This document shows, piece by piece, positions 42,150 through 50,999 of a stretch of 64,000 nucleotides of DNA. The notes under the pieces were generated by a model. The model made no database searches and was not told the DNA's origin. It saw only the letters and a program-made list of their open reading frames with translations. The first letter of the stretch is position 1. Each line of letters begins with the position of its first letter. The DNA comes from Oceanobacillus neutriphilus (GTDB lineage: Bacteria > Bacillota > Bacilli > Bacillales > Amphibacillaceae). The position numbers and the translations under genes are program-made. The stretch lies in assembly GCF_014645515.1 (NCBI RefSeq), contig NZ_BMLW01000009.1, positions 112,432 through 176,431 on the forward strand, written 5' to 3'.

Positions 42150-43199
42150 ATGCGTGTATCTAAGCAGGAATTGTTTGATTTAATGAAACAAAAGTTTATA
42201 AAGGCCGGATTAAATGAAGGAGCAGCGCATGATGTTTCCGATGTATTGACATTCGCTGATTACCGGGGTATTCATTCTCATGGGGCTGTACGTGTGGAAT
42301 ACTATGCAGAACGAATCGCAAAAGGCGGTATTACAGCAAACCCGAATTACACGTTTGAACAGACAGGACCTGCATCTGCCATTTTTGACGGAGACAATGG
42401 TCCAGGTCATCAGGCTGCAAAACAAGCGATGGAAAAAGCCATAGATATGGCAAAAGCATCTGGTATTGCTGTAGTAGGGATGAAGCATATTTCACACAGC
42501 GGGGCGCTGGGTTATTTTGTTGAAATGGCAGCAGAACAAGATATGGTTGGTATAAGCATGTGTCAGTCTGACCCTATGGTGGTCCCGTTTGGAGGAACTG
42601 AACCATATTTTGGAACGAACCCGATTGCATTCAGCGCACCCTCTTCAGATGAGCGCATGATTACATTTGATATGGCGACTACTGTTCAGGCTTGGGGAAA
42701 AGTGCTGGATGCAAGAAGTAAAGATGCGTCCATTCCAGACACATGGGCTGTGGACGCGACCGGCAAACCGACAACGAATGCAAGAGACGTACATGCGCTC
42801 GTTCCAATTGCAGGGCCCAAAGGATACGGATTGATGATGATGGTGGATATTTTATCAGGGAGCCTCCTCGGAGTGCCTCATGGTGTCCATGTATCGTCCA
42901 TGTATCAAGATTTGACCAAAGGCCGGGATCTAGGCCAGATTCATATTGTAATCAATCCGGCATACTTTACCGATTTAGATGCTTTTAAGAAACAGATCTC
43001 AACGATGCTTGATGAATTAAAAGCACAACCGGCGGCAGAAGGCTTTGGAGAAATTTATTATCCTGGAGAACGTGCAGGATTAAGAAAAGCAAAGTATGAA
43101 AAAGAGGGTATTGAAATCGTCGATGATATTTACAATTATCTGGTTTCAGACGATGTTCATTACGACCGTTATCATGGAAAGAATAGATTTGCAGAATAA
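42150..43199 (+). CDS. allD: Ureidoglycolate dehydrogenase, second copy
   Basis: A 349-residue paralogue of the preceding gene with the same landmarks (DYRGIHSHGAVRVEYY, HSGALGYFVEMAA, CQSDPMVVPFGG, GPKGYGLMMMVDILSGSLLG). It carries a short C-terminal extension (VHYDRYHGKNRFAE). ATG 42150 has AAAGGGAG upstream; the TTG at 42129 has none. The tandem copies may differ in substrate or be recent duplicates. One of them might be a 2,3-diketogulonate- or lactate-type enzyme. Confidence 0.85.
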   Translation: MRVSKQELFDLMKQKFIKAGLNEGAAHDVSDVLTFADYRGIHSHGAVRVEYYAERIAKGGITANPNYTFEQTGPASAIFDGDNGPGHQAAKQAMEKAIDMAKASGIAVVGMKHISHSGALGYFVEMAAEQDMVGISMCQSDPMVVPFGGTEPYFGTNPIAFSAPSSDERMITFDMATTVQAWGKVLDARSKDASIPDTWAVDATGKPTTNARDVHALVPIAGPKGYGLMMMVDILSGSLLGVPHGVHVSSMYQDLTKGRDLGQIHIVINPAYFTDLDAFKKQISTMLDELKAQPAAEGFGEIYYPGERAGLRKAKYEKEGIEIVDDIYNYLVSDDVHYDRYHGKNRFAE

Positions 43200-43216
43200 T
43201 AAAATGGAGGCACATT

Positions 43217-44974
43217 ATGTTATATACAATTATAAAAGAAAACACTTATCAAGATTCTATCGTGTTAATGCTTTTATCAAACAAGTTATCTGCAATGGAT
43301 GGCGTAAACAAAGTATCCATCATGATGGGAACGCCAGCTAACAAAGATATTTTTAAGTCTTCCGGCTTAGGCACAGATGAATTGGAAAAAGCAAAACCGA
43401 ATGATATTGTCATCGTTGTAGATGCAGAACAGGAAGAAAAAGTAACAGAAGTAAAAGAAGAAGTAGAAGCAGCGTTAAAAGGGGAGTCCGGTTCACAGGA
43501 TGCATCCAAAGATCAGGAAGCTCATAACTGGAAGCGTGCATTGGAGCTTGCTAACAACCCTAACCTGGCATTAATTTCGATTCCTGGTCAATACGCAGCA
43601 ATGGAAGCAGAAAATGCGTTGAATGAAGGACTGCACGTATTCATGTTCAGTGATAACGTAGCTAAAGAAGACGAAGTTAAATTGAAACAAAAAGCACATG
43701 AAAAAGGCCTGTTGGTGATGGGGCCTGACTGTGGTACCGGAATTATTCACGGCTTGCCGCTAGCGTTTACCAATATCGTAAAAGAAGGAGATATTGGCGT
43801 TGTCGGAGCATCAGGTACAGGTATTCAGGAAGTAACAACTATCATTGACCGTTATGGCAAAGGTGTTACCAATGCTATTGGTACCGGCGGCCGTGATTTA
43901 TCTACAGAGGTTGGTGCAATCACAGCTTTAGACAGTATTAAAGCCTTAAATGAAGATCCAAAAGTTAAAGTGATTACAGTAATTTCTAAGCCGCCGGCAA
44001 AAGAAGTACAGGAAAAAGTATTAAATGTTTTAAGAAATATTGAAAAACCGGTTGTTACATTATTCTTAGGAGATAAGCCAGCTTATCAGGAAGAGAATAT
44101 TTATCATGCGTATACGCTTGAAGAAGCAGCGGTTGTGTCTGTTCAATTATCTAATGGTGAGAAACCAAATTTCGAACCAAAAGTAAAAGAAGATGTAAAC
44201 GTGGCGTTAAAAGATTCACAAGTGGGTATTAAAGGTTATTACTCAGGTGGTACATTAGCGTACGAAGCAGCTGTATTAGTAAAAGCTGCATTCGAAGATG
44301 AAGTACCTGAAGAGAAAAAAGAAGCTTATATCCTAAAAACAAAACATCATGAAATTATTGACTTAGGTGATGATATTTATACCCAAGGAAAGCCGCATCC
44401 AATGATTGATCCGGAAAAACGAATCGAGATGCTTGAGACATCCGGAAACGATCCTGAAACAGCGGTAATCATGATTGATAATGTCATTGGTTATGGCAGT
44501 CATGATGATATGGCGAATGAATTAGCGCCAACAATTAAACGTGTTTTAGAAAATGCACGTCAAGATGGCCGTGAGCTTGCTGTACTGGCGACAGTTGTAG
44601 GTACAGAGCAGGATCCTCAGGGTTATGATAAACAAGTTGAAACCTTAAGAGAAAGTGGCGCTATTATTTGTGAAACAAACGATCAAATGGTACGTACAGC
44701 CATTAATCTTGTAGGTGGCAAAGTGGAACAGCCTGTTGTTGATGTACAAACATTTGACCACACAAAAGAAGACTTGTCAGTAGATGAAAAAATTATGTCT
44801 CTAATCAATACAAAACCAAGTGTTATCAATATTGGACTGAAAAGCTTTACAGAAGCTGTTCAAAGCAGCGGATCAGAATGTGTTCAATTTAACTGGCGTC
44901 CAATTGCCGGCGGCGATGAAAAATTAATGAAAGTACTTCAATTCCTAAACTATTATGAAGGAGATAAGATCTAA
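43217..44974 (+). CDS. fdrA: FdrA (oxamate carbamoyltransferase subunit AllF)
   Basis: A 585-residue protein related to succinyl-CoA synthetase alpha. An N-terminal extension (about 1-105) precedes a CoA-binding/ligase-like part with GPDCGTGIIHGLPLAFTN, GASGTGIQEVTTIIDRYG and GTGGRDLS. In E. coli, FdrA, YlbE and YlbF were recently assigned to oxamate carbamoyltransferase (AllFGH), which splits oxalurate with phosphate to oxamate and carbamoyl phosphate (from memory). All three partners follow here in order. ATGGAGG is the ribosome site. Confidence 0.88.
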   Translation: MLYTIIKENTYQDSIVLMLLSNKLSAMDGVNKVSIMMGTPANKDIFKSSGLGTDELEKAKPNDIVIVVDAEQEEKVTEVKEEVEAALKGESGSQDASKDQEAHNWKRALELANNPNLALISIPGQYAAMEAENALNEGLHVFMFSDNVAKEDEVKLKQKAHEKGLLVMGPDCGTGIIHGLPLAFTNIVKEGDIGVVGASGTGIQEVTTIIDRYGKGVTNAIGTGGRDLSTEVGAITALDSIKALNEDPKVKVITVISKPPAKEVQEKVLNVLRNIEKPVVTLFLGDKPAYQEENIYHAYTLEEAAVVSVQLSNGEKPNFEPKVKEDVNVALKDSQVGIKGYYSGGTLAYEAAVLVKAAFEDEVPEEKKEAYILKTKHHEIIDLGDDIYTQGKPHPMIDPEKRIEMLETSGNDPETAVIMIDNVIGYGSHDDMANELAPTIKRVLENARQDGRELAVLATVVGTEQDPQGYDKQVETLRESGAIICETNDQMVRTAINLVGGKVEQPVVDVQTFDHTKEDLSVDEKIMSLINTKPSVINIGLKSFTEAVQSSGSECVQFNWRPIAGGDEKLMKVLQFLNYYEGDKI

Positions 44975-44975
44975 T

Positions 44976-46241
44976 ATGGGTTACAAAACAATAAACGAAG
45001 CCAACGAAGCTGTTAACCAAAAGATAATAGCAGCTGCACCATTTTTAACAGATGTTGTGCCTGCCAAGTCTGTGATTCCTGAATTAGAAGAGCATGTATT
45101 ATTACATGCCGGGCCTCCGATTAAATATGAAAATATGACAGATCCAATGCAAGGTTCTTGTGTGGGAGCAATCCTTTTTGAAGGATGGGCAGAAGATGAA
45201 GAAGGAGCACGTGAACTGCTTGAAAATGGTAAGATTACATTCATTCCATGTCATCATGTGAATGCAGTTGGACCAATGGGCGGTATTACGTCACCTAATA
45301 TGCCGGTTCTTGTTGTTGTCAACAAAGAGAATGGAAACGAAGCTTATTGTCAAATGAACGAAGGCATTGGTGCTGTATTGCGCTTTGGTGCATACAATGA
45401 GCAGGTAGTCAATCGTCTGCACTGGATGAAAGATGTGCTTGGTCCTGTATTAAGTAAAGCATTAAAAACGATGGAAGACGGCTTAAATGTGAATGTTTTG
45501 ATTGCAAAAGCTATTGCAATGGGAGATGAATTCCACCAGCGCAATATTGCAGCATCACTTGCGTTTTTAAAAGAGGTAGCTCCAATCATTTCAGCATTGG
45601 AAGATGTTGAAAAAGAAAAACGTACGGAGGTTATTCAATTTTTAGCTGACACCGATCAATTTTTCTTAAATATTGCAATGGCAACCGGAAAAGCAATGAT
45701 GGATGCTGCAGCAACTATTGGCCATGGAACAGTTGTTACCGCTATGTGCCGTAACGGTGAAAATTTCGGAATTCGCATTGCTGGTATGGGAGATGAATGG
45801 TTCACCGCTCCTGTTAATACACCACAGGGATTATATTTCACTGGTTATTCAGCAGAAGATGCCAACACAGATATTGGTGATTCTGCCATTACAGAAACAA
45901 TGGGCGTAGGCGGGGTAGCCATGATTGCTGCTCCTGCAGTTACACGATTTGTTGGTTCTGGCGGATTTAATGATGCGCTTGAAACAAGTAATCAAATGAC
46001 TGAAATTTATATCGGTGAAAATCCAAACTTTGCAATTCCAACATGGGATTTCAAAGGTGCATGCTTAGGCCTTGATGCAAGAAAAGTTGTTGAAACTGGT
46101 ATTACACCGGTAATCAACACTGGTATTGCACATAAAATTGCTGGTTATGGACAAATTGGTGCGGGTACAGTTAACCCTCCAATTGAATGTTTTGAAAAAG
46201 CAATCACGGCATATGCTGAAAAATTAGGTTTTAAAGAATGA
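44976..46241 (+). CDS. ylbE: YlbE/DUF1116 protein (oxamate carbamoyltransferase subunit AllG)
   Basis: A 421-residue protein of the DUF1116 family: GPPIKYENMTDPMQGSCVGA, HHVNAVGPMGGITSPNMPV, HQRNIAASLAFL and MCRNGENFGIRIAGMGDEWF. It starts one base after the fdrA stop; the ATG at 44955 inside fdrA lacks a ribosome site. It overlaps the next gene by 4 bases. Acts with FdrA and the DUF2877 protein in oxalurate phosphorolysis. Confidence 0.88.
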   Translation: MGYKTINEANEAVNQKIIAAAPFLTDVVPAKSVIPELEEHVLLHAGPPIKYENMTDPMQGSCVGAILFEGWAEDEEGARELLENGKITFIPCHHVNAVGPMGGITSPNMPVLVVVNKENGNEAYCQMNEGIGAVLRFGAYNEQVVNRLHWMKDVLGPVLSKALKTMEDGLNVNVLIAKAIAMGDEFHQRNIAASLAFLKEVAPIISALEDVEKEKRTEVIQFLADTDQFFLNIAMATGKAMMDAAATIGHGTVVTAMCRNGENFGIRIAGMGDEWFTAPVNTPQGLYFTGYSAEDANTDIGDSAITETMGVGGVAMIAAPAVTRFVGSGGFNDALETSNQMTEIYIGENPNFAIPTWDFKGACLGLDARKVVETGITPVINTGIAHKIAGYGQIGAGTVNPPIECFEKAITAYAEKLGFKE

Positions 46242-47011
46242 TTTTAGAGACGAGTGCGATTGGTTCAGTCGCACTCGAGCTCTTAATTGAAGGGAAAAAA
46301 TTTACGGTTCACAGTATTTTTGAAAAGGGATGGAATATCATTGATTGCAATGAAGAATTGATATTCCTGGGTACAGATGAAAATGGAACCTTTCCATTTG
46401 GAATTTTACTGGATCCACAAACGAAGCAAAAGGTGAAAGCAGAAATTGAAGTAGGAGATACCTTCATCGTCCGCAATAAACGCCTTTCCCATAACCGCTT
46501 GGATATCAAGTTCGATGATACAAAGATACTTCCCTTAAATACAGATTTTGAACATGCCAATATTAATATGTTAAAAGAAAATATGCAGCAAATTTCATTT
46601 AATTCGTATGAATCCACTGATTTTGAATTAAAACGTGTAACTGAATTAATCTGTAAACTACAGGACTCTTCTGGAAATCTGGAAGATGAATTCAGGTACT
46701 TTATTGGACGGGGACAAGGGTTAACTCCAACAGGTGATGATATATTGGTTGGTATATTGTACGGGCATTTTATTAATCCCTTTATCGCAGCAAATCATCT
46801 CGAAACTTTGGAGAAACTAATTGAAGAACCTTTAACAACGGTTGTCAGCAAGCGTTTTTTAACCTGTGCTCTGAAAGGTTTATTTAGTTCAAAGATTACA
46901 CAATTGCAACATGATTCGTCTTTAGAAAGTTTGAAAAGTCTTATGGAAGTAGGCTCTTCTTCTGGAAAAGATACATTATATGGAATTTGGATGGCTTTAA
47001 AGAAGGAGTGA
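46238..47011 (+). CDS. ylbF: YlbF/DUF2877 protein (oxamate carbamoyltransferase subunit AllH)
   Basis: A 257-residue protein with the DUF2877 signature GRGQGLTPTGDDILVG (about 150-166) and an N-terminal beta-rich part. The ATGA overlap with ylbE indicates coupled translation and fixed stoichiometry. In E. coli the homologue belongs to the AllFGH complex. It is unrelated to the B. subtilis regulator that is also called YlbF. Confidence 0.85.
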   Translation: MILETSAIGSVALELLIEGKKFTVHSIFEKGWNIIDCNEELIFLGTDENGTFPFGILLDPQTKQKVKAEIEVGDTFIVRNKRLSHNRLDIKFDDTKILPLNTDFEHANINMLKENMQQISFNSYESTDFELKRVTELICKLQDSSGNLEDEFRYFIGRGQGLTPTGDDILVGILYGHFINPFIAANHLETLEKLIEEPLTTVVSKRFLTCALKGLFSSKITQLQHDSSLESLKSLMEVGSSSGKDTLYGIWMALKKE

Positions 47012-47015
47012 AAGA

Positions 47016-47948
47016 ATGGGTAAAAGTGTCGTAATTGCATTAGGAGGTAATGCAATTTTACAGCCGAAGCAAGAAGCAACCTATACAAATCAATTAAACA
47101 ACGTTATATCAGCAACAGGTCACATGATTGAAATCAGAGAAGCGGGCCACAACATTGTCATTACACACGGTAATGGACCGCAAGTAGGAAATATTATTGT
47201 ACAAAACGAGGCCGCTAAAAATGTAGTAGAACCATTTCCAATTGACGTTAGTAATGCAGAATCACAAGGGTTTATCGGCTATATGCTGGAAAAATCTTTG
47301 AAAAATCATATCAAAGAGCGGGGTATTGCTGCCAATGTAGCTACATTATTAACAATGGTGGAAGTAGATAAAAATGATCAAGCATTTGAAAACCCGACAA
47401 AACCCATTGGGGTGTTTTTCTCTGAAGAAGAGGCTAAGCGTATGGAAGCAGATGGTTATACCATGGCAGAAGATGCAGGCCGCGGCTATAGACGAGTAGT
47501 GCCTTCTCCAGAACCAAAAATAATACACGGAATAGAAGAAATCCGACGTTTGATAGACGAGACGATTGTCATCTCCTCTGGCGGCGGCGGTATACCTGTA
47601 TATCAGGATGATAAAGGTATGCTCCACGGGGTTGAAGCAGTGATTGACAAAGACCGTTCCGGATTAAAGCTGGCACAGCAGGTAAACGCCGATGTTTTCA
47701 TGATGTTAACAGATGTACCAAATGTATATATCAATTTTGGTAAAGAAAACGAGCAGAAGCTAAGCCATGTTTCCATTGAGGAAGCAGAGCAATATGTAGC
47801 AGAAGGACAATTCCCTGCCGGTAGTATGCTGCCGAAAATACAAGCAGGAATAGAAATGGCCAAAGCAGGCAAAGAGGCTATTATTTGTTCACTGGACCAG
47901 GCTGTAGATGCTTTAGAAGGTAAAGCAGGTACACGTATCTCAAAATAA
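47016..47948 (+). CDS. arcC: Carbamate kinase
   Basis: A 310-residue amino-acid-kinase-fold enzyme with VVIALGGNAIL, ITHGNGPQVGNI, AESQGFIGYML, SSGGGGIPVY and VDAVIDKD-like VEAVIDKDRSGLKLA. It converts carbamoyl phosphate plus ADP to ATP, CO2 and ammonia. It lies 4 bases after ylbF and has no arginine deiminase genes nearby, so it serves as the catabolic kinase of the ureide route (AllK role) rather than of arginine breakdown. A terminator follows. Confidence 0.94.
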   Translation: MGKSVVIALGGNAILQPKQEATYTNQLNNVISATGHMIEIREAGHNIVITHGNGPQVGNIIVQNEAAKNVVEPFPIDVSNAESQGFIGYMLEKSLKNHIKERGIAANVATLLTMVEVDKNDQAFENPTKPIGVFFSEEEAKRMEADGYTMAEDAGRGYRRVVPSPEPKIIHGIEEIRRLIDETIVISSGGGGIPVYQDDKGMLHGVEAVIDKDRSGLKLAQQVNADVFMMLTDVPNVYINFGKENEQKLSHVSIEEAEQYVAEGQFPAGSMLPKIQAGIEMAKAGKEAIICSLDQAVDALEGKAGTRISK

Positions 47949-47980
47949 AGTGAAGCTTCATTCAAGATAGACTATTTATA

Positions 47981-48020
47981 CTGAGGGAGAGGATAAAGCA
48001 TTAGCATCCTCCCTCTTTCT
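47981..48020 (+). terminator. Terminator of the allC-arcC operon
   Basis: GAGGGAGAGGAT pairs with ATCCTCCCTC (two-base bulge), followed by TTTCTT. Confidence 0.8.
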
Positions 48021-48194
48021 TAACAATTATTACAATCATTAAAAAGACGCTTTATTTTCGGAATAATTCATTTATTTATTGTGAATCATTTTCACGTTAC
48101 GATACAAAGCACGTATCAGAATGAAGGAACACATCTGATTTAGCTTAAAATTAATAGTTAACCTGAAAAGGTTGAGACGGAAAGGGCTAATTAA

Positions 48195-49442
48195 ATGAAA
48201 AATAAGGTGAATACAACCAACGAAAAAAAGCCGCTGATTCCTTATTGGGGAAAAGTTGTTATCGTGTTTTTCTTTGGCTGGGTGGCATTATATGCAACAA
48301 GAACTATATTAAACCCGATAATGGGTGATATTGAATCAGCATTTTCATTAAGCAAGGCACAGCTTGGATTAATTTCAAGTATCTTTTTTATCGGATATGC
48401 AGCTATGAACGTCCCTGCTGGGATATTAGGTGATAAAATTGGGAAAAAGAAGGTGCTTGTTCCCGGGGTTATTTTATTTGGAACATTGGCGGCAGTCACT
48501 GGAATGATGCCTACATTCTTTCTGTTTATTTCTGCGTGGTTAATGGTTGGTCTTGCGCAAGGAGTATACTATGGCCCGCAATATGGCATATCATCTGAGA
48601 TTATCCCTAAGAATCGATTAACTCTTGGAAGTGCCGTAATTAATGCCGGGATGGCTTTTGGGACATCCATTGGTTATTATATTTCCAGCTATGTTGTAGG
48701 GGAATGGGGCTTTGGATGGAGAGTACCCTTTTTCGTTATTGCAGTACCTGTAGTTATTATCGGTATTGCTATGGCAATTGTCGTTAAGGACAAGCCCAAA
48801 ACGAGTGAAGAGGTCCAAAGCCAGACAGCTGAGCCGTTTAAGTTTTCCTCTTTATTTAATAGAAATTTAATTTTGGCATATATTATTATTTTTTGCTCCA
48901 TTTACGGATTCTTTATGATTATTACCTGGTTACCTTACTATTTGGAAACAGCACGTGGTTTAACGGGTGGAAACATTGCTTTTGTTGCATCGCTTGTTCC
49001 CTGGGCTGCAATTCCAGGCTCGTTATTCTTCAGCTGGCTGTCAGATAAGTGGGGGCGCCGTAAACCAGTATTGCTAATGATGCTGCCGTTTGGTATTCTA
49101 TCAACAGCTTCTATTGTTTATTTTGACAGCATGCCGATTCTATATATCACGCTTATTGTATACGGAATTGTAGGGAAAATCAGTGTTAATCCTGTTTTAA
49201 TTGCTGTTGTGGCGAACAATGCACCCCGGCAATCCTTAGGGACAGCTTTTGGGTTTTATAATTTTGTCGGGATGTTAGGTTCTATCTTAGCTCCATATAT
49301 TACTGGGTGGCTTACGGATACAACCGGAAGTATGAATATTGGATTTTATTTTGCGGCTGCATTGTTAATCATTGCTTGGATTGCAAGCTCTTTAATTGAT
49401 GAAAGTCATTTGCCGGATACTGGTAAAGAAGCTAAAGCTTAA
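48195..49442 (+). CDS. MFS transporter of the ureide island (second)
   Basis: A 415-residue transporter with about twelve membrane segments and the loop motif ILGDKIGKKKVLVP. It is homologous to the one at 35380. Its own promoter region (about 48020-48180) contains a GTGAA-TCATT-TTCAC dyad near 48078. It is followed after 49 bases by pucG with no terminator, so the two probably share a transcript. It is a candidate ureide importer or oxamate exporter; specificity cannot be read from sequence. Confidence 0.85.
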   Translation: MKNKVNTTNEKKPLIPYWGKVVIVFFFGWVALYATRTILNPIMGDIESAFSLSKAQLGLISSIFFIGYAAMNVPAGILGDKIGKKKVLVPGVILFGTLAAVTGMMPTFFLFISAWLMVGLAQGVYYGPQYGISSEIIPKNRLTLGSAVINAGMAFGTSIGYYISSYVVGEWGFGWRVPFFVIAVPVVIIGIAMAIVVKDKPKTSEEVQSQTAEPFKFSSLFNRNLILAYIIIFCSIYGFFMIITWLPYYLETARGLTGGNIAFVASLVPWAAIPGSLFFSWLSDKWGRRKPVLLMMLPFGILSTASIVYFDSMPILYITLIVYGIVGKISVNPVLIAVVANNAPRQSLGTAFGFYNFVGMLGSILAPYITGWLTDTTGSMNIGFYFAAALLIIAWIASSLIDESHLPDTGKEAKA

Positions 49443-49491
49443 TAATCAGCCAAGCTTTATTCAATAAATCAGCTTATTAGGAGGACTGAGG

Positions 49492-50721
49492 ATGAATAGC
49501 TATCAAGAAATTAATGCCCCATTACGGACAATTATGACACCAGGGCCAGTCGAGGTTGATCCAAGGGTACTTCGTGCGATGAGTACACCGATTCTCGGAC
49601 AATTCGACCCTGCTTTTACAAAAATGATGAATGAGACGATGGACATGCTTCGTGAAGTCTTTCAAACCAGGAATAAATGGGCTTTTCCTGTAGATGGAAC
49701 ATCACGTTCCGGGATAGAAGCCTTGCTGAGCAGTGTCATTGAGCCGGGAGATAAGGTGCTAATTCCTATTTTTGGGAGATTCGGACATCTGCTGACTGAA
49801 ATTGCTGAAAGAAATAAAGCTGAGATTCATACCATTCATTGCGAGTGGGGAGAGGTTTTTGATCAGGAAGTCATTATCGAAGAGATGAAAAGAGTGAATC
49901 CTAAAGTTCTTGCTATTGTACACGGAGAAACCTCTACGGGCTGTATGCAGCCTCTGGATCAAATTGGACCGGCTTGCCGCGAACTGGATGTGTTATGTAT
50001 CGTGGATGCAGTAGCAACTATCGGAGGTACTCCGGTGAAAGTGGATGAATGGCAGCTTGATGCTGTCATCGGAGGGACTCAAAAATGTCTGTCAGTTCCT
50101 TCTGGTATGGCGCCAATCACATATAATGAACGAATTGAACATATTCTTTCATCCAGAAAAAAAGTGGAAAAAGGAATTGCAACCTCTGAGGATCATGTTA
50201 ATGCAGGTGAACCGATTCAAAGTAATTATTTTGATTTAAGTCAGCTGCAGGATTATTGGGGGCCTAGGAGGCTAAATCATCACACAGAGGCAACCACTAT
50301 GCTGTATGGGCTGCGTGAAGGTGTAAGAATTGTATTGCAGGAAGGATTGACAGCTCGTTTTAAGCGTCATAAGCTTCATGAAAAAGCTCTTATGGAAGGG
50401 ATTAAAGCAATGGGGCTGAAGTTGTTCAATGATGTAGCCTGGAAGCTGCCGATGGTTACTTGTGTGAAAATTCCGGACGGTGTTGATGGTGATTCTGTGA
50501 GAAAGATGCTTCTTGAGCAATTTGGAATTGAAATTGCGAGCTCCTTTGGTCCTTTGCATGGGAAAATTTGGCGTATTGGTACGATGGGATACAGCTGTCG
50601 GAAAGAAAATGTCTTATTTGTCATTTCGGCAATGGAAGGTGTATTAACTCGTCATGGAGTTCAATTGAACTCTGGAAAAGGACTGCAGGCTGCGCTCGAT
50701 GTATATGAATCTGTAGAATAA
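49492..50721 (+). CDS. pucG: (S)-ureidoglycine--glyoxylate aminotransferase
   Basis: A 409-residue fold-type I PLP enzyme of the alanine-glyoxylate aminotransferase group: IMTPGPVEVDPRVL, HGETSTGC, VDAVATIGGTPVKVD and the PLP lysine K198 in GGTQKCLSVPSGM. An Asn in RRLNHHTEA (about 262) lies in the segment where ureidoglycine specificity has been described (from memory). PucG of B. subtilis transaminates ureidoglycine with glyoxylate, giving glycine and the oxalurate precursor. Its presence beside AllE/AllD gives two routes from ureidoglycine. AGGAGGA is the ribosome site. Confidence 0.88.
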   Translation: MNSYQEINAPLRTIMTPGPVEVDPRVLRAMSTPILGQFDPAFTKMMNETMDMLREVFQTRNKWAFPVDGTSRSGIEALLSSVIEPGDKVLIPIFGRFGHLLTEIAERNKAEIHTIHCEWGEVFDQEVIIEEMKRVNPKVLAIVHGETSTGCMQPLDQIGPACRELDVLCIVDAVATIGGTPVKVDEWQLDAVIGGTQKCLSVPSGMAPITYNERIEHILSSRKKVEKGIATSEDHVNAGEPIQSNYFDLSQLQDYWGPRRLNHHTEATTMLYGLREGVRIVLQEGLTARFKRHKLHEKALMEGIKAMGLKLFNDVAWKLPMVTCVKIPDGVDGDSVRKMLLEQFGIEIASSFGPLHGKIWRIGTMGYSCRKENVLFVISAMEGVLTRHGVQLNSGKGLQAALDVYESVE

Positions 50722-50798
50722 TTATATTATACCGAAAGCCGCCTAACAGAAATACGGAAGCTTACGTTAAAATGAAAGCTTAAAAGTAACTCGGAATA

Positions 50799-50837
50799 AA
50801 AAAGAACAGCCTGTCTGATGTGCAGGCTGTTCTTTTA
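50799..50837 (+). terminator. Terminator after pucG
   Basis: AAAAGAACAGCCTG pairs with CAGGCTGTTCTTTT, a 14-bp stem with a T tail. Confidence 0.9.
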
Positions 50838-50840
50838 GTG

Positions 50841-50965
50841 TTAGAAAACTTGTTTGTAAAATACTCTTTCAATGGCGCCAAAAAATATAATGAAAAGGAT
50901 CAGGCTAAGGCAGCAGCTCCCAGTACAAAAGTAAGCTGACGGACTGTCACAGGATGCGGATGCAC
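50841..50965 (-). pseudogene. Possible frameshifted remnant of a small membrane protein
   Basis: On the minus strand one frame reads HPHPVTVRQLTFVLGAAALA and stops. The next frame continues with SLILFIIFFGAIERVFYK and ends at 50841. Joined by a one-base shift they would form a plausible membrane protein with two hydrophobic segments. No clear ribosome site is seen. It may be a decayed gene or chance. Confidence 0.25.
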
Positions 50966-50999
50966 TTAGCAGCGTTCCTATTCATTTCTCTGTAAGAAA

